A DNA stretch of 64,000 bases from CALBPI01 sp038529355 (lineage in GTDB: Bacteria; Pseudomonadota; Gammaproteobacteria; Steroidobacterales; Woeseiaceae): assembly GCA_038529355.1 (NCBI GenBank), contig JBCBDU010000002.1, forward strand, positions 62,001-126,000, read 5' to 3'. The position numbers and the translations under genes are program-made. The notes under the pieces are model-generated. The model did no database searches. It was given only the letters and a program-made list of their open reading frames with translations, and was not told where the DNA came from. Every line of letters begins with the position of its first letter. Positions within the stretch are counted from its first letter, which is position 1. Of this stretch, positions 26,609-36,276 are shown piece after piece.

Positions 26609-26720
26609 AATGCCTAAAACATCTGTCTAACTTGCGAAAGTTGCTGTGCAAATAACGCTGGGTTAGTCTCGCCTAATCTCGAGCAACACGCTCTGCACCT
26701 TAGGCATCGAAAATAAGTCT

Positions 26721-28409
26721 ATGATTTATAAAAACCTATTGCTCTCGGCCGGTATTGCGATCGCATCGCTGCAGGCCCCGAACGTACTGGCCAGCCCTGC
26801 TGGGACGAGCCTGCCTGACATATTGTCCTCCGAGACAATAAGGCAACAACATTACCTACCGGATTTTTCCTACGCCGGTTACCAGAATGGCCTTGCTGAC
26901 CTGCCTGCGGCATCCGGCACTATCATCCATGTCGATGACTTCGGCGCATCGGCCAATGATGACATCGACGATACGAAAGCAGTGCTGGCAGCGCTCGCCA
27001 AAGCGCACAGCATCGACGGGCCAGTCATCGTGCGATTCGCGGCCGGTCGCTATCGCATTACTGAAGTGCTGCGCATTGAACGGTCCGATTTCGTCTTGCA
27101 GGGTGCCGGTTCCGGCGCGGGTGGCACTCAGCTGCACTTTCCGCGGCCGCTCAATCAGGTCGACAAAAGCACGTCGCTTGATGAGCTACGGCAGTATCTA
27201 GTGAAGCTCGACAAACGCCAGGTCGAGCCGGAAAAGAATCTGAATGACTATTTCATGGAGTATTCGTGGAGTGGCGGCTTCATCTGGATTCAGAAACCGG
27301 GTGTGCGCACAGCGCCCTATCTCGTGGAGTACGATCCGCCGATCAACAAGCTTGCCGATATCGAAGCAGGCACGCGCGGCAGCCAGGATATTGCGCTCGC
27401 AGCAACGGCAAACATTCGCGCCGGCGATATTGTGCAAGTGCAATGGATCAACGATAACGGACCGCAAGCCGGCATCATCAAATCACTGTATGGCGACGCG
27501 GCGAAAAGCGCAGGCTCCCATCACTGGACGTTCCCGGAGCGACCGCTCGTGAGACAAACCTCGCGCGTGCTGTCTGTCGATGGTCGCAACGTGCGTCTGG
27601 CCGATCCGCTGCTCCACAATGCTGATACAGCCGTACCGGCACAGGTTGCTGCGTGGGACGGTTTACAACAGGTTGGCGTTGAAGACCTGCATCTGGACTT
27701 TCCGGACTCGCCGTACTTCGGACACCACATGGAGCGCGGCTACAACGGCATCTACTTTACAACGACGTTCGATGGCTGGGCGCGCAACATTCGTATGACG
27801 AACGCCGACAGCGGCATCCTGAGCTATGCCAGCGCCAATCTGACGTATCGCGACATCATTTCCGATGGCACACGACGCGCGCACTACGCCGTACACATGG
27901 GTAATGTGCATAACGTGCTGGCGCAAAATGTCACGGTAATGAATCCGGTGTTGCACTCGCTGACGTTCAACACGCAATCGACGAAGTGCGTGTACACCAA
28001 CGCTGAAGTGTTTGTATCGCCAACACTGGACCAACACGCCGGCGCGAATCATCAGAACCTGTACGACAACGTCACGCTGCACAAGCACGCCGAAGCAACA
28101 AAGGACGGGCCAGTGACACCGGTATTCAATGGCAGTGGCGCCGGTTACTGGCAACCAGGTCATGGCGGATTCAACACGACGTGGAATTTGCGTGTGCTGA
28201 TCACCGGTGGTGCACACCCGGACGAAACGGTCACTGTTCAGGGGCTTGATGAAGGACCGATGGGGCGCATCATCGGGCTGCATGGCAATCGCAAATTCAC
28301 GCTCGATTACCGACCAAAGCCGTACGTTGAAATGCTCAATACAGCGCTTGTCAGCGTACCGTCACTATACGACTACCAGCGCCAGCAACGACTACTCAGT
28401 GCAGATTAG
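26721..28409 (+). CDS. Secreted right-handed beta-helix protein, possible polysaccharide lyase
   Basis: Exported protein of 562 residues. The signal peptide runs to about residue 25 (ASLQAPNVLASPA). Residues about 66-130 look like the pectate-lyase-3/GH28-type opening of a beta-helix: HVDDFGASANDDIDDTKAVL, then RFAAGRYRITEVL and DFVLQGAGSGAGGTQL. Beta-helix rungs follow with NGIYF, ARNIRMTNADSGI, YRDIISDGT and QNVTVMNP. A pattern rich in His (HHMERGYNG, RRAHYAVHMGNVHN) could form an active site. I do not recognise an existing lyase family, though DUF4955-like proteins look similar. Its start lies 113 bases past the LacI operator array shared with the TonB receptor, so it probably belongs to the alginate regulon. 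Confidence 0.72.
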   Translation: MIYKNLLLSAGIAIASLQAPNVLASPAGTSLPDILSSETIRQQHYLPDFSYAGYQNGLADLPAASGTIIHVDDFGASANDDIDDTKAVLAALAKAHSIDGPVIVRFAAGRYRITEVLRIERSDFVLQGAGSGAGGTQLHFPRPLNQVDKSTSLDELRQYLVKLDKRQVEPEKNLNDYFMEYSWSGGFIWIQKPGVRTAPYLVEYDPPINKLADIEAGTRGSQDIALAATANIRAGDIVQVQWINDNGPQAGIIKSLYGDAAKSAGSHHWTFPERPLVRQTSRVLSVDGRNVRLADPLLHNADTAVPAQVAAWDGLQQVGVEDLHLDFPDSPYFGHHMERGYNGIYFTTTFDGWARNIRMTNADSGILSYASANLTYRDIISDGTRRAHYAVHMGNVHNVLAQNVTVMNPVLHSLTFNTQSTKCVYTNAEVFVSPTLDQHAGANHQNLYDNVTLHKHAEATKDGPVTPVFNGSGAGYWQPGHGGFNTTWNLRVLITGGAHPDETVTVQGLDEGPMGRIIGLHGNRKFTLDYRPKPYVEMLNTALVSVPSLYDYQRQQRLLSAD

Positions 28410-30568
28410 TTATCATCTTGCAGGCCAGCAAGGCGCTGCTGAGCATCTTGCGCCAATGCGCTGCCCTGCGGCCGCAGTTGGTTGAATCTTGCATAACTGT
28501 CCTGCGCTGCAGAGCGCATGTTAAGCGCTTGCTGCACGCGTCCTGACCAATAGGGCAGTTGCGCCAGCAATCGATAGGTTGGCATATCATCAAGGAAAAC
28601 CGCCGACGCCTCGCCGCGGCGCGTTGCGAGCGCGGTCAATTCATCCAAAGCCTGCGGATCGTTGCCCGCGCGCAAGTAAGCCTGCGCAAGCTGGAAACGA
28701 ATTAACCACGAATCGGCTACTGCAACAGCATCGCGCATAGCGAGTATCGCGCGCGTTGATTCACCTTCGTGCTCGAGGATCATGCCGAGTAGCAGCTGTC
28801 CGTTTGCACGGCTAAGCGCATCTAGCTTAGCGGTCAACGCATTGGCAATCACGCGGGCTGTCTCCAGATCATCGGCGGCTACGCTAACGATTGCCGCTGT
28901 TACCTGCACGCCGAGTCCGTTGCTCAATTGTGCCGCCTGGCCGGCAGCAGACTTCGCGGACGCAAACTCGTGGGATTCCGCATAAGATTGCGCGAGCGCT
29001 ACATATTTTAGCGCCGCCATCTCGTGATCGCCGCTGGCAGTGTCAATGTCGATACCTGCCAATAGTTGCGCCCGCGCCTCGTCAGTCAAACCCAGATACA
29101 AATCGATATCCGCAAGACCCAGCGTCGCTAGCGATGCCGCGCGATCAGTCTGAACTGCGGCCGCCATCCGCGCATAAACATCGCGTGCCTGATCATATGC
29201 ATCGGCTTTCAGCGCTGATACCGCCAACTGCAGATAAGGCGCAAGCTGGCTCGGATCGTTTGCTATAGCCAGCTCTGCCTGCGCGTTGAGCGTCTCCCAA
29301 TCACTGGCATAGCGCGCGTAACGCGCAAATTTCACACGCAGATCCTCGCGAGCCGGAAACTGCTGCAGGATCGGCGCTGTTTGCTCGACCGCACGGCTAA
29401 ACGCCAGTTGCCGGAATGATGCGGCGGCGTAGTGTTCACGAGCATCGAGATCGGCCGGGTAAGCCTCAACCAGCGTCGCATACGTTTGCGCCGCTTTGGC
29501 ATCGTCGATCGATCCGACGCTGTAGTAGCGCGCGAAAAGCCGCAAGCGGTCGCGTTCGGTTATCGTCCCCGGCAGCGCTTGCGCGCGTGTCCAGTTTGCT
29601 GCTGCAGCTTCATCCTGTTTGAGCGCCCACTGCGTCAACGCCAGTCGTGCGAGCGCAAGACCGAATTGCGGATCCGCTTTGACCGCTTGGGCATAGTCGT
29701 CCGCCGCCAGCTGTAGCTCGGCGTTGCGCTCATGTCGCCGTGCAGACGCGTAAGCGTCAGCAGCGGCTACTGACGCCGCAACAAGACTCTGTGCAGACCC
29801 GTCAGAAGCCGCATCGCCCGGCGCTGCGCCAAGTTGCTTGCGCGCCTTCGCCGACAGATTGCCAACGGCTGTCAACAACGCGCTAGCGGCATCCACATCA
29901 CTCGCCACGTCAAAAGATGCGCTGCGACCTGACACATCCTCGCCGACAACCGAAAGACGGTAGCCGTCGTCGTCGGGTTGTAGCGTTGCCGACAGCAACA
30001 GATCGAAATTCTCACGGGCGGTCGGGTTGCCCATCGGTAGGTCGCTTGCTGCGCTAGAATTATGATCCGCGCGCGCAATCACATCCACATGCGGTGCAAC
30101 TTCAAAACCGGTAATCAAAGCTTCTTCGACCACGCCGTCAAGCCTTGCGTCACCCGTCGTGTTTGTGATCTGGGTCAGCAACGCAGTAATGGGCAACGGA
30201 TCGACTTGAACCGCATTGCTTTTGCCCTTGAACACGTTTAGCGACAGCGACAACACCAGTGCCACGAGCAGCACGCCAATAATCACGAAGTCCGCCTTGC
30301 CGGCGCCCAGCGATTCAGCAGCAGCGCCGTCGGCGTCCGGCGGCGCGCTCGCCGGGGTCGTACTGACATCGAAAAACCATGCCAAGACCAACATGACCGG
30401 GAACCCGGCGATAGCAACAATAATGGCGCCGCGAATGAGCCAGTCCGGCGCACCGAACGATGGCAGCACGACACTGCCCGCTTCGATCAGAATCCAGCAA
30501 ATGCCGACATACAGACCGGCTGTGCGAAACACTTCGCGGCGGCGCAGTTCTTTGATGAATCCTGTCAT
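28406..30568 (-). CDS. Membrane-anchored TPR protein (paralogue A)
   Basis: Protein of about 720 residues. The N-terminal module FIKELRRREVFRTAGLYVGI to WFFDVS, with two or three membrane helices, is found in many gammaproteobacterial proteins before cyclase, DNA-binding or TPR parts. Another helix (ADFVIIGVLLVALVLSLSL) at about 95-115 leads into a likely periplasmic FlgO/TolB-like domain (VVEEALITGFEVAPHVDVIA). About ten TPR-like helix pairs then fill the rest. No catalytic domain is seen. The ATG at 30568 begins the conserved module. It is similar throughout to the protein at 36277-38355, and the two flank the NPAIL-repeat protein. Its stop overlaps the beta-helix gene stop by four bases. 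Likely a scaffold; role unknown. Confidence 0.82.
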   Translation of the reverse strand: MTGFIKELRRREVFRTAGLYVGICWILIEAGSVVLPSFGAPDWLIRGAIIVAIAGFPVMLVLAWFFDVSTTPASAPPDADGAAAESLGAGKADFVIIGVLLVALVLSLSLNVFKGKSNAVQVDPLPITALLTQITNTTGDARLDGVVEEALITGFEVAPHVDVIARADHNSSAASDLPMGNPTARENFDLLLSATLQPDDDGYRLSVVGEDVSGRSASFDVASDVDAASALLTAVGNLSAKARKQLGAAPGDAASDGSAQSLVAASVAAADAYASARRHERNAELQLAADDYAQAVKADPQFGLALARLALTQWALKQDEAAAANWTRAQALPGTITERDRLRLFARYYSVGSIDDAKAAQTYATLVEAYPADLDAREHYAAASFRQLAFSRAVEQTAPILQQFPAREDLRVKFARYARYASDWETLNAQAELAIANDPSQLAPYLQLAVSALKADAYDQARDVYARMAAAVQTDRAASLATLGLADIDLYLGLTDEARAQLLAGIDIDTASGDHEMAALKYVALAQSYAESHEFASAKSAAGQAAQLSNGLGVQVTAAIVSVAADDLETARVIANALTAKLDALSRANGQLLLGMILEHEGESTRAILAMRDAVAVADSWLIRFQLAQAYLRAGNDPQALDELTALATRRGEASAVFLDDMPTYRLLAQLPYWSGRVQQALNMRSAAQDSYARFNQLRPQGSALAQDAQQRLAGLQDDN

Positions 30569-30685
30569 TGTTCGCGCGAGCGCCTCGACGTGATGCAAGT
30601 CGCTGGGAGTCTAGCACCTCGGCACCGCAGTCGCTGCGGCGCGATACGTAAGCTAACGCCGACGCCAGCAAAATGAGGTAACGAC

Positions 30686-30720
30686 GTGAAACGCGCGACT
30701 AGCGCGGTCGCGCGTTTCAC
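30686..30720. terminator. Hairpin after the NPAIL-repeat gene
   Basis: Perfect 13-base arms GTGAAACGCGCGA and TCGCGCGTTTCAC around a nine-base loop, 14 bases beyond the stop of the large minus-strand gene. The position fits a transcription terminator, though the T-run after it is weak. Confidence 0.6.
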
Positions 30721-30734
30721 TGATACGAGCCTAC

Positions 30735-33700
30735 TTAGCGGATGGTAATGTCATGCAAGACATAGGCATTCAGGACACCGCGCCCAGACCCAATAGTCGA
30801 ACCTGGCCCACCCGTGAACACGACATCAACGGATGTGCCGGTGGCCGTGAAATCAATCGACAGATTGATCGCATCCGGCTGCCAGTTGTCGAGCAACCAC
30901 GTCTCGCCCTCAACCGTCACTTCGACGTTGTTCCCAGTTTCGTTGAGATCGTTCGAGAACAGCAATTGCAGGCGGTAATCATCACCCGGTGTCAGCCCGC
31001 CGATATTAAAGCTTGTATCAACAGGTCCACGACCAAAATTGACAAAGATCAGGTCGTCAAGAAGCTCGTCCAATGCCGGTGAAATACTATCGAACGCGAA
31101 GCCATCCGCGCCTGGCGTACCGTTGACCCATTCGCCGGGAGGTTGACCTGACTGATCGACACCAAACGTGATGCCGTTCACCGTTGTAGCAGCAGGCGAC
31201 CCACCCAGATCGTTGGCAACAAGTAGCGAACCGAAATTCGTAATGTCGGTCTCGCTCTGAATCACAATTTCTCGGAATGGCGATGGTGGTTCTTTGCCGG
31301 CAGCACCCGCATCAAAAATCGACTGGATCTGTGCCTGGGTGAGCGCCAGATCAAAGACATCCACCTCATCGATCGACGCATTCGCGAACTGTTCAGCCGT
31401 AGCCGTGGTATTGACGAAATTCTCGTTGTACGCACCCACGTAGAGCTCGGTCAGCAGGTTCGTTGGCGGACCAGTAGTGATGCTGTCAACCAACGCGCCG
31501 TCTACATAGACTTGTACCAGAGTATTGGCGCCGGAAGGCTGCCAGGTCATCGCCAGGTGATGCCATTGGCCAATATTCAAAGGCACGCCAGTATTCTGGA
31601 CGGTGACGCCGCCGAACTCCCAAAGCAATGTGCCACCACCGCGAACAAACAACGTCGGTGCACGCCGCAAGTTAGGACCAACCGACCCGATGAAGACATC
31701 CGAGCCTGACGTAACCGGTCCGTTGCGGCGTACCCACATATCGACCGTACCTTCAGAAACGGCACCTTCGAACCTCGGCAGTGGTCGACCGACATCCATG
31801 TAGTCATCAACACCATCAAACTGGAACGCTTGATTCACGAGTCCGGCACCGAACGTTGTGCCACCGAACAATACGCCATCGTTCATACCGACGATATCGC
31901 TGGCATCACCCTCACCAGGCCACCAGTTAACCAGATTCGGCAGCACTGCAGGCGCTGACCGCACGATCGGCGTTACCGTCACATAGAACGCACCGCTGTT
32001 GTCATTGTAGCCATTGTCGTTAATCGCCAATTCGAGATCACCTGTGGTGGCCGCCGTCAGGATCGTCGGACCTGCGCCGACAAATTGCCACGGACCGCTG
32101 CCGATGCGTCCAACCAGACTGGCTGGCGGTGCGGTCGGCAACAGGCAAGTTGCGTTGCAAGGCGAGCTACTGCCATCCGGCGATGTCGGCTGGAAGCCCG
32201 GGGACGGCCCGATCTGTACGAAACCGGTAGCAGTGATAGAGACTTGCTCGCCGGCAGCCAACAAACCGGCATTCAGCGGCGCGGTGCCGCCACCGCCAAT
32301 CACCGTGCCACCCGCAGTGGCAGGAACGATATTCGCTGGCGGACCAAACTCGTCGGCCGGAGGCTGGCTGGCCGGGTTCGTGTTCAGCGGTTGCGAGCTG
32401 ACCAGCCCACCCAGATCGTCGACAACGAAGGTCGCCACCGGGTCGACTGGTACGTCCGAGTTCACATCGGGTATCACGCGGAAGGTCACCAACACTTCCT
32501 CACCAGGTTCGAGATAGAATGTACCATCCACGGCATTACTGGTCGGTGTGCCTTGGCTGAAGATCAGCTGCTGCTGTGCCTGTGTTGTCAGCGTGCAACC
32601 TTGTGCAACCGGAGTTTCATTGAGTCGATAAACGACCAGCTCGTAGTCCAGACCTTCCATCTGTGGCGCCGCAAGATTGAGATCGTAGGCGGTCGTCGCA
32701 TTACCGCCATTGGTGACGGTAAAGGTGACATCAACCTGGCGCGGCGCCGGCGCACTATTCAGGATCGCCGGGTTCAGCACCGCCGGATTCAGAATTGCCG
32801 GATTGAAGATCGCCGGATTGAGAACTGCCGGATTGAGAATTGCGGGGTTCAGAACGGCCGGGTTCATGATCGCCGGATTCAAAATGGCCGGGTTCAGCAC
32901 GGCAGGGTTAAAGATCGCTGGGTTAAAGACAGCCGGGTTCAAAATGGCCGGATTCAGAATCGCCGGATTCATGATCGCCGGATTCAATACGGCCGGGTTC
33001 ATCACTGCCGGATTGAACACAGCCGGGTTCAGAATCGCGGGATTGAAAATCGCCGGGTTCATGATGGCCGGATTGAAAATGGCTGGATTTAGAATCGCCG
33101 GGTTGAAGATCGCCGGATTGAAGATGGCCGGATTCAGCACACACTTGGCTGGATCGTCGGTACAGGTCATGAACTCAGCCGCATCCACCGATGCATTAAG
33201 GATAGCTGGGTTCAAGATAGCCGGATTCAAAATGGCCGGGTTGTGCGTTTCGGTCGTCAGTAACGACGTTTGCAGCGGACCAGGTGCGCCCGCATCACTG
33301 TTCAGCAACACCGAACCTGCCAGCGTGCCGCCAATCTCTGCGACCGAGACGGGAATCGCCTCACTTGCCGGCACACCAGTGGCGCTCGCGAACACCGTTG
33401 CCACGGCGCTTGAGAACGGCGGAATCTGAACGTCTGTTTGCGTCGTCAGCGTATCGGGTGCAAACGATGCTTCAACACCGGCCGGGATTGCCGGCAGCGA
33501 CAAACGGAACGCACGCTCCTGCCCGGTAGTGTTCTGCACATAAACAACGAAGCCGCGCTCGAGCGGTGCGCCGGTGTTGTCGAGCCCCAGCGGCCGGTTG
33601 TTGCCCGGCGCTGCGACGATCACACCATTGCTGATCGATGCGCTGTAAACATTCTGATTACGCGTACCGGTGTACAAAGCACCAGCCTGAAACTCGGGCA

Positions 33701-35945
33701 GCGCATCCGGGAACGTAATGTCAGTACAACTTGGAATCACGATATTCGGATCAAACAGGCTTTGCTGCGCCTCGAGAATCGGCGCCACATATTTCGACCA
33801 ATCACCATCCGGTGGCGGCACAACATCGCGGTTGTCAGACCACACGGCCTGCCACACCTGCACGTCGCCGGCATTGCTGGCGAAACGCCACACACCGTTG
33901 TCGTTGATCAGGTTAGGGGCTGCGATGTCGACGTAGTCACCGATAAACGGTGTTGTGCCATCGGCAAACATCGGGAAGTTCGGCACCATGTACTCGACCT
34001 GCAGCGTTTCGCCGCTGGCACCGTCGGCCGTTGCGACAAACGCATAGCGCGATGCCGAGTCGGACGGATTCACCGGCTCATTGCTGCTGCCCACCAAACT
34101 GTAGTCGGTAAACTGCGGCGCCGCCGCTGGCAGTGCTGTTGCAACACGCACGTCGACCGTGTGCCGCAGTCGATCCTCTTCGGGCAGATCAATCACAAAG
34201 CCTTCAAAGATGTTCGACACATCCTGGCGGAAATCGTAAAACACCAACGTCAGTTGCCCGCCTGCAAACAGCATCGATGGCTTGATCTGGTGACCCTGAC
34301 GATTCGGCTCATCTACGGCGTAAGGCTCGCTCCAGCTCACGCCATCGATTGACGTCGACAACACGATGCGTGCATCGCCATCTGACACTTCACCGCGAAT
34401 CGTTGCAAACCCGCGCGCAGCCCATGCGACGTACACACGACCGTCGGCATCGACTGCCACGGTCGGGTAAGCCGTCGTGCGAAACGAGTAGCGTGTGCTG
34501 CCCTGATCAAACGTCGTCGATTCATCGACCAACTGCGGTGCGCTGAAAGTTTCGCCAAAGTCGTCAGAACTAACAATCATGATCGCGTTGGTTTCGCCGG
34601 TCGTCGTTGCGCCACTGCCAGCATTAGAGTCCGTGCAGGTGCCGGAGCCCTGCTGAATTTTTAGAATGCTGCGGAAAATGCGTCGGCCTTCTTTTTTCGC
34701 ATCGCCGGTTGGCCGTGAGCCAAGCGGATTTTCAACAAACCAAGCCTCTGCCTCTTCGATATGCCCAGTCAGGGTCTGCGCCCAGTTCCACGGATTGAAA
34801 CCTGGCACGGCATCACCACCGCCTGTCAGCAGGTTGAGTTTGGCGGCAACCACCTGGATCGCTAACTTGATTGCCATATCGCCGCGATGTCGCGTACGCA
34901 ACAATTCCTGACCTTGCGCAATTGTGTAAGTCTGACCAGCAACAGTCACCGTCGACGTTGGCCAATCCCCGTTTATCCGCCAGGACTTCGCGCTCGCCGG
35001 ACAGCCGGTTGGTGAAATACCCTGGAAACTCTCGACGGTATCGAAGCGGCGCCACACAACGTGCACCGCACCCGTCGATGGATGGATCGCGATGTTCGCA
35101 CCCTGATTCAGCGTGTCGGGTTCGCTGATCGGCTGGATGTTCCAGGTGTTGCCGCAGTCTGTCGATGTCGCGAGCCGAATCTCGGACAACAAATCGTCGT
35201 CTTCGCCTTCGATTGCTGCATAACCTACGTAGACATTGCCACAAGCGACCGTTTGCTCAACAGTCGAACCATTGCGCTGCGTAACGTCAAACATATCGGT
35301 CACCGAACCATTCGCCGAAGCGCGCGGGATGTCGACACCAATCCATGACTTGTCGAGGAACACACTGCCATCGTTGTTGGCATCAATGATCGTCGTATCG
35401 AGATAGCGAATCGGGTCGCCGCCTTCGTCGTTGTTCAGGTCGATAAAGCGCGATACGAAAATCGCGCTGCGCGACGGATCTGAGCGCTCAAAAACGATGC
35501 CCGAGTAATAGAACATGCCGTTGACGCCGGCACGCACGACAGGATCAGCGCCAGCGGCGTAACCACACAAGGCCGGTGGATTGGCGCTTTGGCAGGCAAG
35601 GTCTTGCGGATAGCCGGGGATCAGCGTTGATTGCCACGTTGCACCGCCATTCGTCGACCAGAAATAGCTGAGCCACGAATCACCGGTCTCGCGCCCGCCC
35701 GGCAATCCCGGAACATCGACAGCGCGATAGTCATTGGCACCGGACAACAGGTGCAAACTGTTGCGACTCGAGAACGCCACCGACGGTTCGTTCTGCTGAC
35801 GCAGGAACGGGTCGCCATTGGGGAACGCGTTACCCGAAACCATATTGACGTTGGCTCCGATGGTCAGCGGTTGCTGCGCGTTGGCCAATCCGACCAGCGC
35901 AACGGTCGCGAACAAGAAGACGAAGAGACGTGAGAATTGCGACAT
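30735..35945 (-). CDS. Giant secreted multidomain protein with NPAIL pentapeptide repeats
   Basis: Exported protein of 1,736 residues with signal peptide to ANAQ. Residues about 30-620 form a sialidase/BNR-like propeller: four Asp-box-like motifs are visible, STNGGATW near 97, STDCGNTW near 261, SSDDFGETF near 459 and STSIDGVSW near 530. Residues 902-916 and 938-1062 are tandem NPAIL-type repeats. Next come an Ig-like segment, a LecA/PA-I-like domain at about 1200-1328 ending in NDNGYNDNSGAFYVTV, a LamG domain at about 1337-1550 (VNWWPGEGDASD to NASIDEVDVFDLAL), and a final beta-rich domain. No sialidase Arg triad was identified, so binding rather than hydrolysis is likely. It is monocistronic, flanked by paralogous TPR proteins. 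Probably a surface or released sugar-binding adhesin. Confidence 0.85.
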   Translation of the reverse strand: MSQFSRLFVFLFATVALVGLANAQQPLTIGANVNMVSGNAFPNGDPFLRQQNEPSVAFSSRNSLHLLSGANDYRAVDVPGLPGGRETGDSWLSYFWSTNGGATWQSTLIPGYPQDLACQSANPPALCGYAAGADPVVRAGVNGMFYYSGIVFERSDPSRSAIFVSRFIDLNNDEGGDPIRYLDTTIIDANNDGSVFLDKSWIGVDIPRASANGSVTDMFDVTQRNGSTVEQTVACGNVYVGYAAIEGEDDDLLSEIRLATSTDCGNTWNIQPISEPDTLNQGANIAIHPSTGAVHVVWRRFDTVESFQGISPTGCPASAKSWRINGDWPTSTVTVAGQTYTIAQGQELLRTRHRGDMAIKLAIQVVAAKLNLLTGGGDAVPGFNPWNWAQTLTGHIEEAEAWFVENPLGSRPTGDAKKEGRRIFRSILKIQQGSGTCTDSNAGSGATTTGETNAIMIVSSDDFGETFSAPQLVDESTTFDQGSTRYSFRTTAYPTVAVDADGRVYVAWAARGFATIRGEVSDGDARIVLSTSIDGVSWSEPYAVDEPNRQGHQIKPSMLFAGGQLTLVFYDFRQDVSNIFEGFVIDLPEEDRLRHTVDVRVATALPAAAPQFTDYSLVGSSNEPVNPSDSASRYAFVATADGASGETLQVEYMVPNFPMFADGTTPFIGDYVDIAAPNLINDNGVWRFASNAGDVQVWQAVWSDNRDVVPPPDGDWSKYVAPILEAQQSLFDPNIVIPSCTDITFPDALPEFQAGALYTGTRNQNVYSASISNGVIVAAPGNNRPLGLDNTGAPLERGFVVYVQNTTGQERAFRLSLPAIPAGVEASFAPDTLTTQTDVQIPPFSSAVATVFASATGVPASEAIPVSVAEIGGTLAGSVLLNSDAGAPGPLQTSLLTTETHNPAILNPAILNPAILNASVDAAEFMTCTDDPAKCVLNPAIFNPAIFNPAILNPAIFNPAIMNPAIFNPAILNPAVFNPAVMNPAVLNPAIMNPAILNPAILNPAVFNPAIFNPAVLNPAILNPAIMNPAVLNPAILNPAVLNPAIFNPAILNPAVLNPAILNSAPAPRQVDVTFTVTNGGNATTAYDLNLAAPQMEGLDYELVVYRLNETPVAQGCTLTTQAQQQLIFSQGTPTSNAVDGTFYLEPGEEVLVTFRVIPDVNSDVPVDPVATFVVDDLGGLVSSQPLNTNPASQPPADEFGPPANIVPATAGGTVIGGGGTAPLNAGLLAAGEQVSITATGFVQIGPSPGFQPTSPDGSSSPCNATCLLPTAPPASLVGRIGSGPWQFVGAGPTILTAATTGDLELAINDNGYNDNSGAFYVTVTPIVRSAPAVLPNLVNWWPGEGDASDIVGMNDGVLFGGTTFGAGLVNQAFQFDGVDDYMDVGRPLPRFEGAVSEGTVDMWVRRNGPVTSGSDVFIGSVGPNLRRAPTLFVRGGGTLLWEFGGVTVQNTGVPLNIGQWHHLAMTWQPSGANTLVQVYVDGALVDSITTGPPTNLLTELYVGAYNENFVNTTATAEQFANASIDEVDVFDLALTQAQIQSIFDAGAAGKEPPSPFREIVIQSETDITNFGSLLVANDLGGSPAATTVNGITFGVDQSGQPPGEWVNGTPGADGFAFDSISPALDELLDDLIFVNFGRGPVDTSFNIGGLTPGDDYRLQLLFSNDLNETGNNVEVTVEGETWLLDNWQPDAINLSIDFTATGTSVDVVFTGGPGSTIGSGRGVLNAYVLHDITIR
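32760..33134 (-). repeat. Tandem array of 25 NPAIL-type pentapeptide codon repeats
   Basis: Twenty-five uninterrupted 15-base units encoding NPA[I/V][L/F/M], residues 938-1062 of the giant protein. The third bases vary between units while the amino acids stay fixed except for I/V and L/F/M. The array is therefore kept by selection on protein, not a recent DNA slippage product. Confidence 0.93.
33198..33242 (-). repeat. Short array of three NPAIL units
   Basis: Three NPAIL units, residues 902-916 of the giant protein. They are separated from the main array by a 21-residue insert containing two Cys (MTCTDDPAKC), which could form a disulphide loop or cap. Confidence 0.9.
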
Positions 35946-36276
35946 GAGTGTGCCCTCGAGAGGCTAATTATTAGTTGTTATTGTGCTTGCTGCTCTCGCG
36001 GATCCCACCCGCTGGTGGCATCTACACCGAGCTAACGATAGCGCGCACTTCATGTGTGGTCGCGATGCAACAAGTCGAAGGCAGTATGTCACAGGCAAAG
36101 GTCTCTGACGAAACAATTGCCGTTTTGGTCTATGCTGGTTGCGCTGGTTGCTTCCCGGCCGAACGCAACCTTGATTTGAACGTCATGTTCGCAAAGTACT
36201 GTTGGTCGCAGCGTCTTATGTCATGCCACAATAAGTCGCGCTTAAAATCGTTACTAAAAGCCCAAATATAAATTCG
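35946..36276. other. Divergent promoter region of the NPAIL and TPR-B genes
   Basis: About 330 bases with no supported gene. A 98-codon open frame at 35975-36271 has no family resemblance or good ribosome binding site. The region presumably holds promoters for both flanking genes. I saw no operator copy shared with the other loci. Confidence 0.5.

Noticed and set aside
32760..33134. Regular 15-base repeats resembling a short tandem or CRISPR-like array
   Set aside because: There are no spacers. The units are in frame within a large gene and vary at silent positions.
32085..33429. Long plus-strand open frames opposite the NPAIL array, with repeating IAGF- or RRIQNCRIE-like residues
   Set aside because: They are the reverse reading of the 15-base repeat, which has no stops in several frames. 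The minus-strand frame has the signal peptide and recognisable domains.
30735..35945. Active sialidase
   Set aside because: Asp-box-like motifs show a propeller fold, but I could not identify the Arg triad and Tyr/Glu pair needed for sialidase activity.
35975..36271. 98-codon plus-strand open frame before TPR-B
   Set aside because: No ribosome binding site, no family likeness and an unlikely composition. It overlaps the expected promoters.
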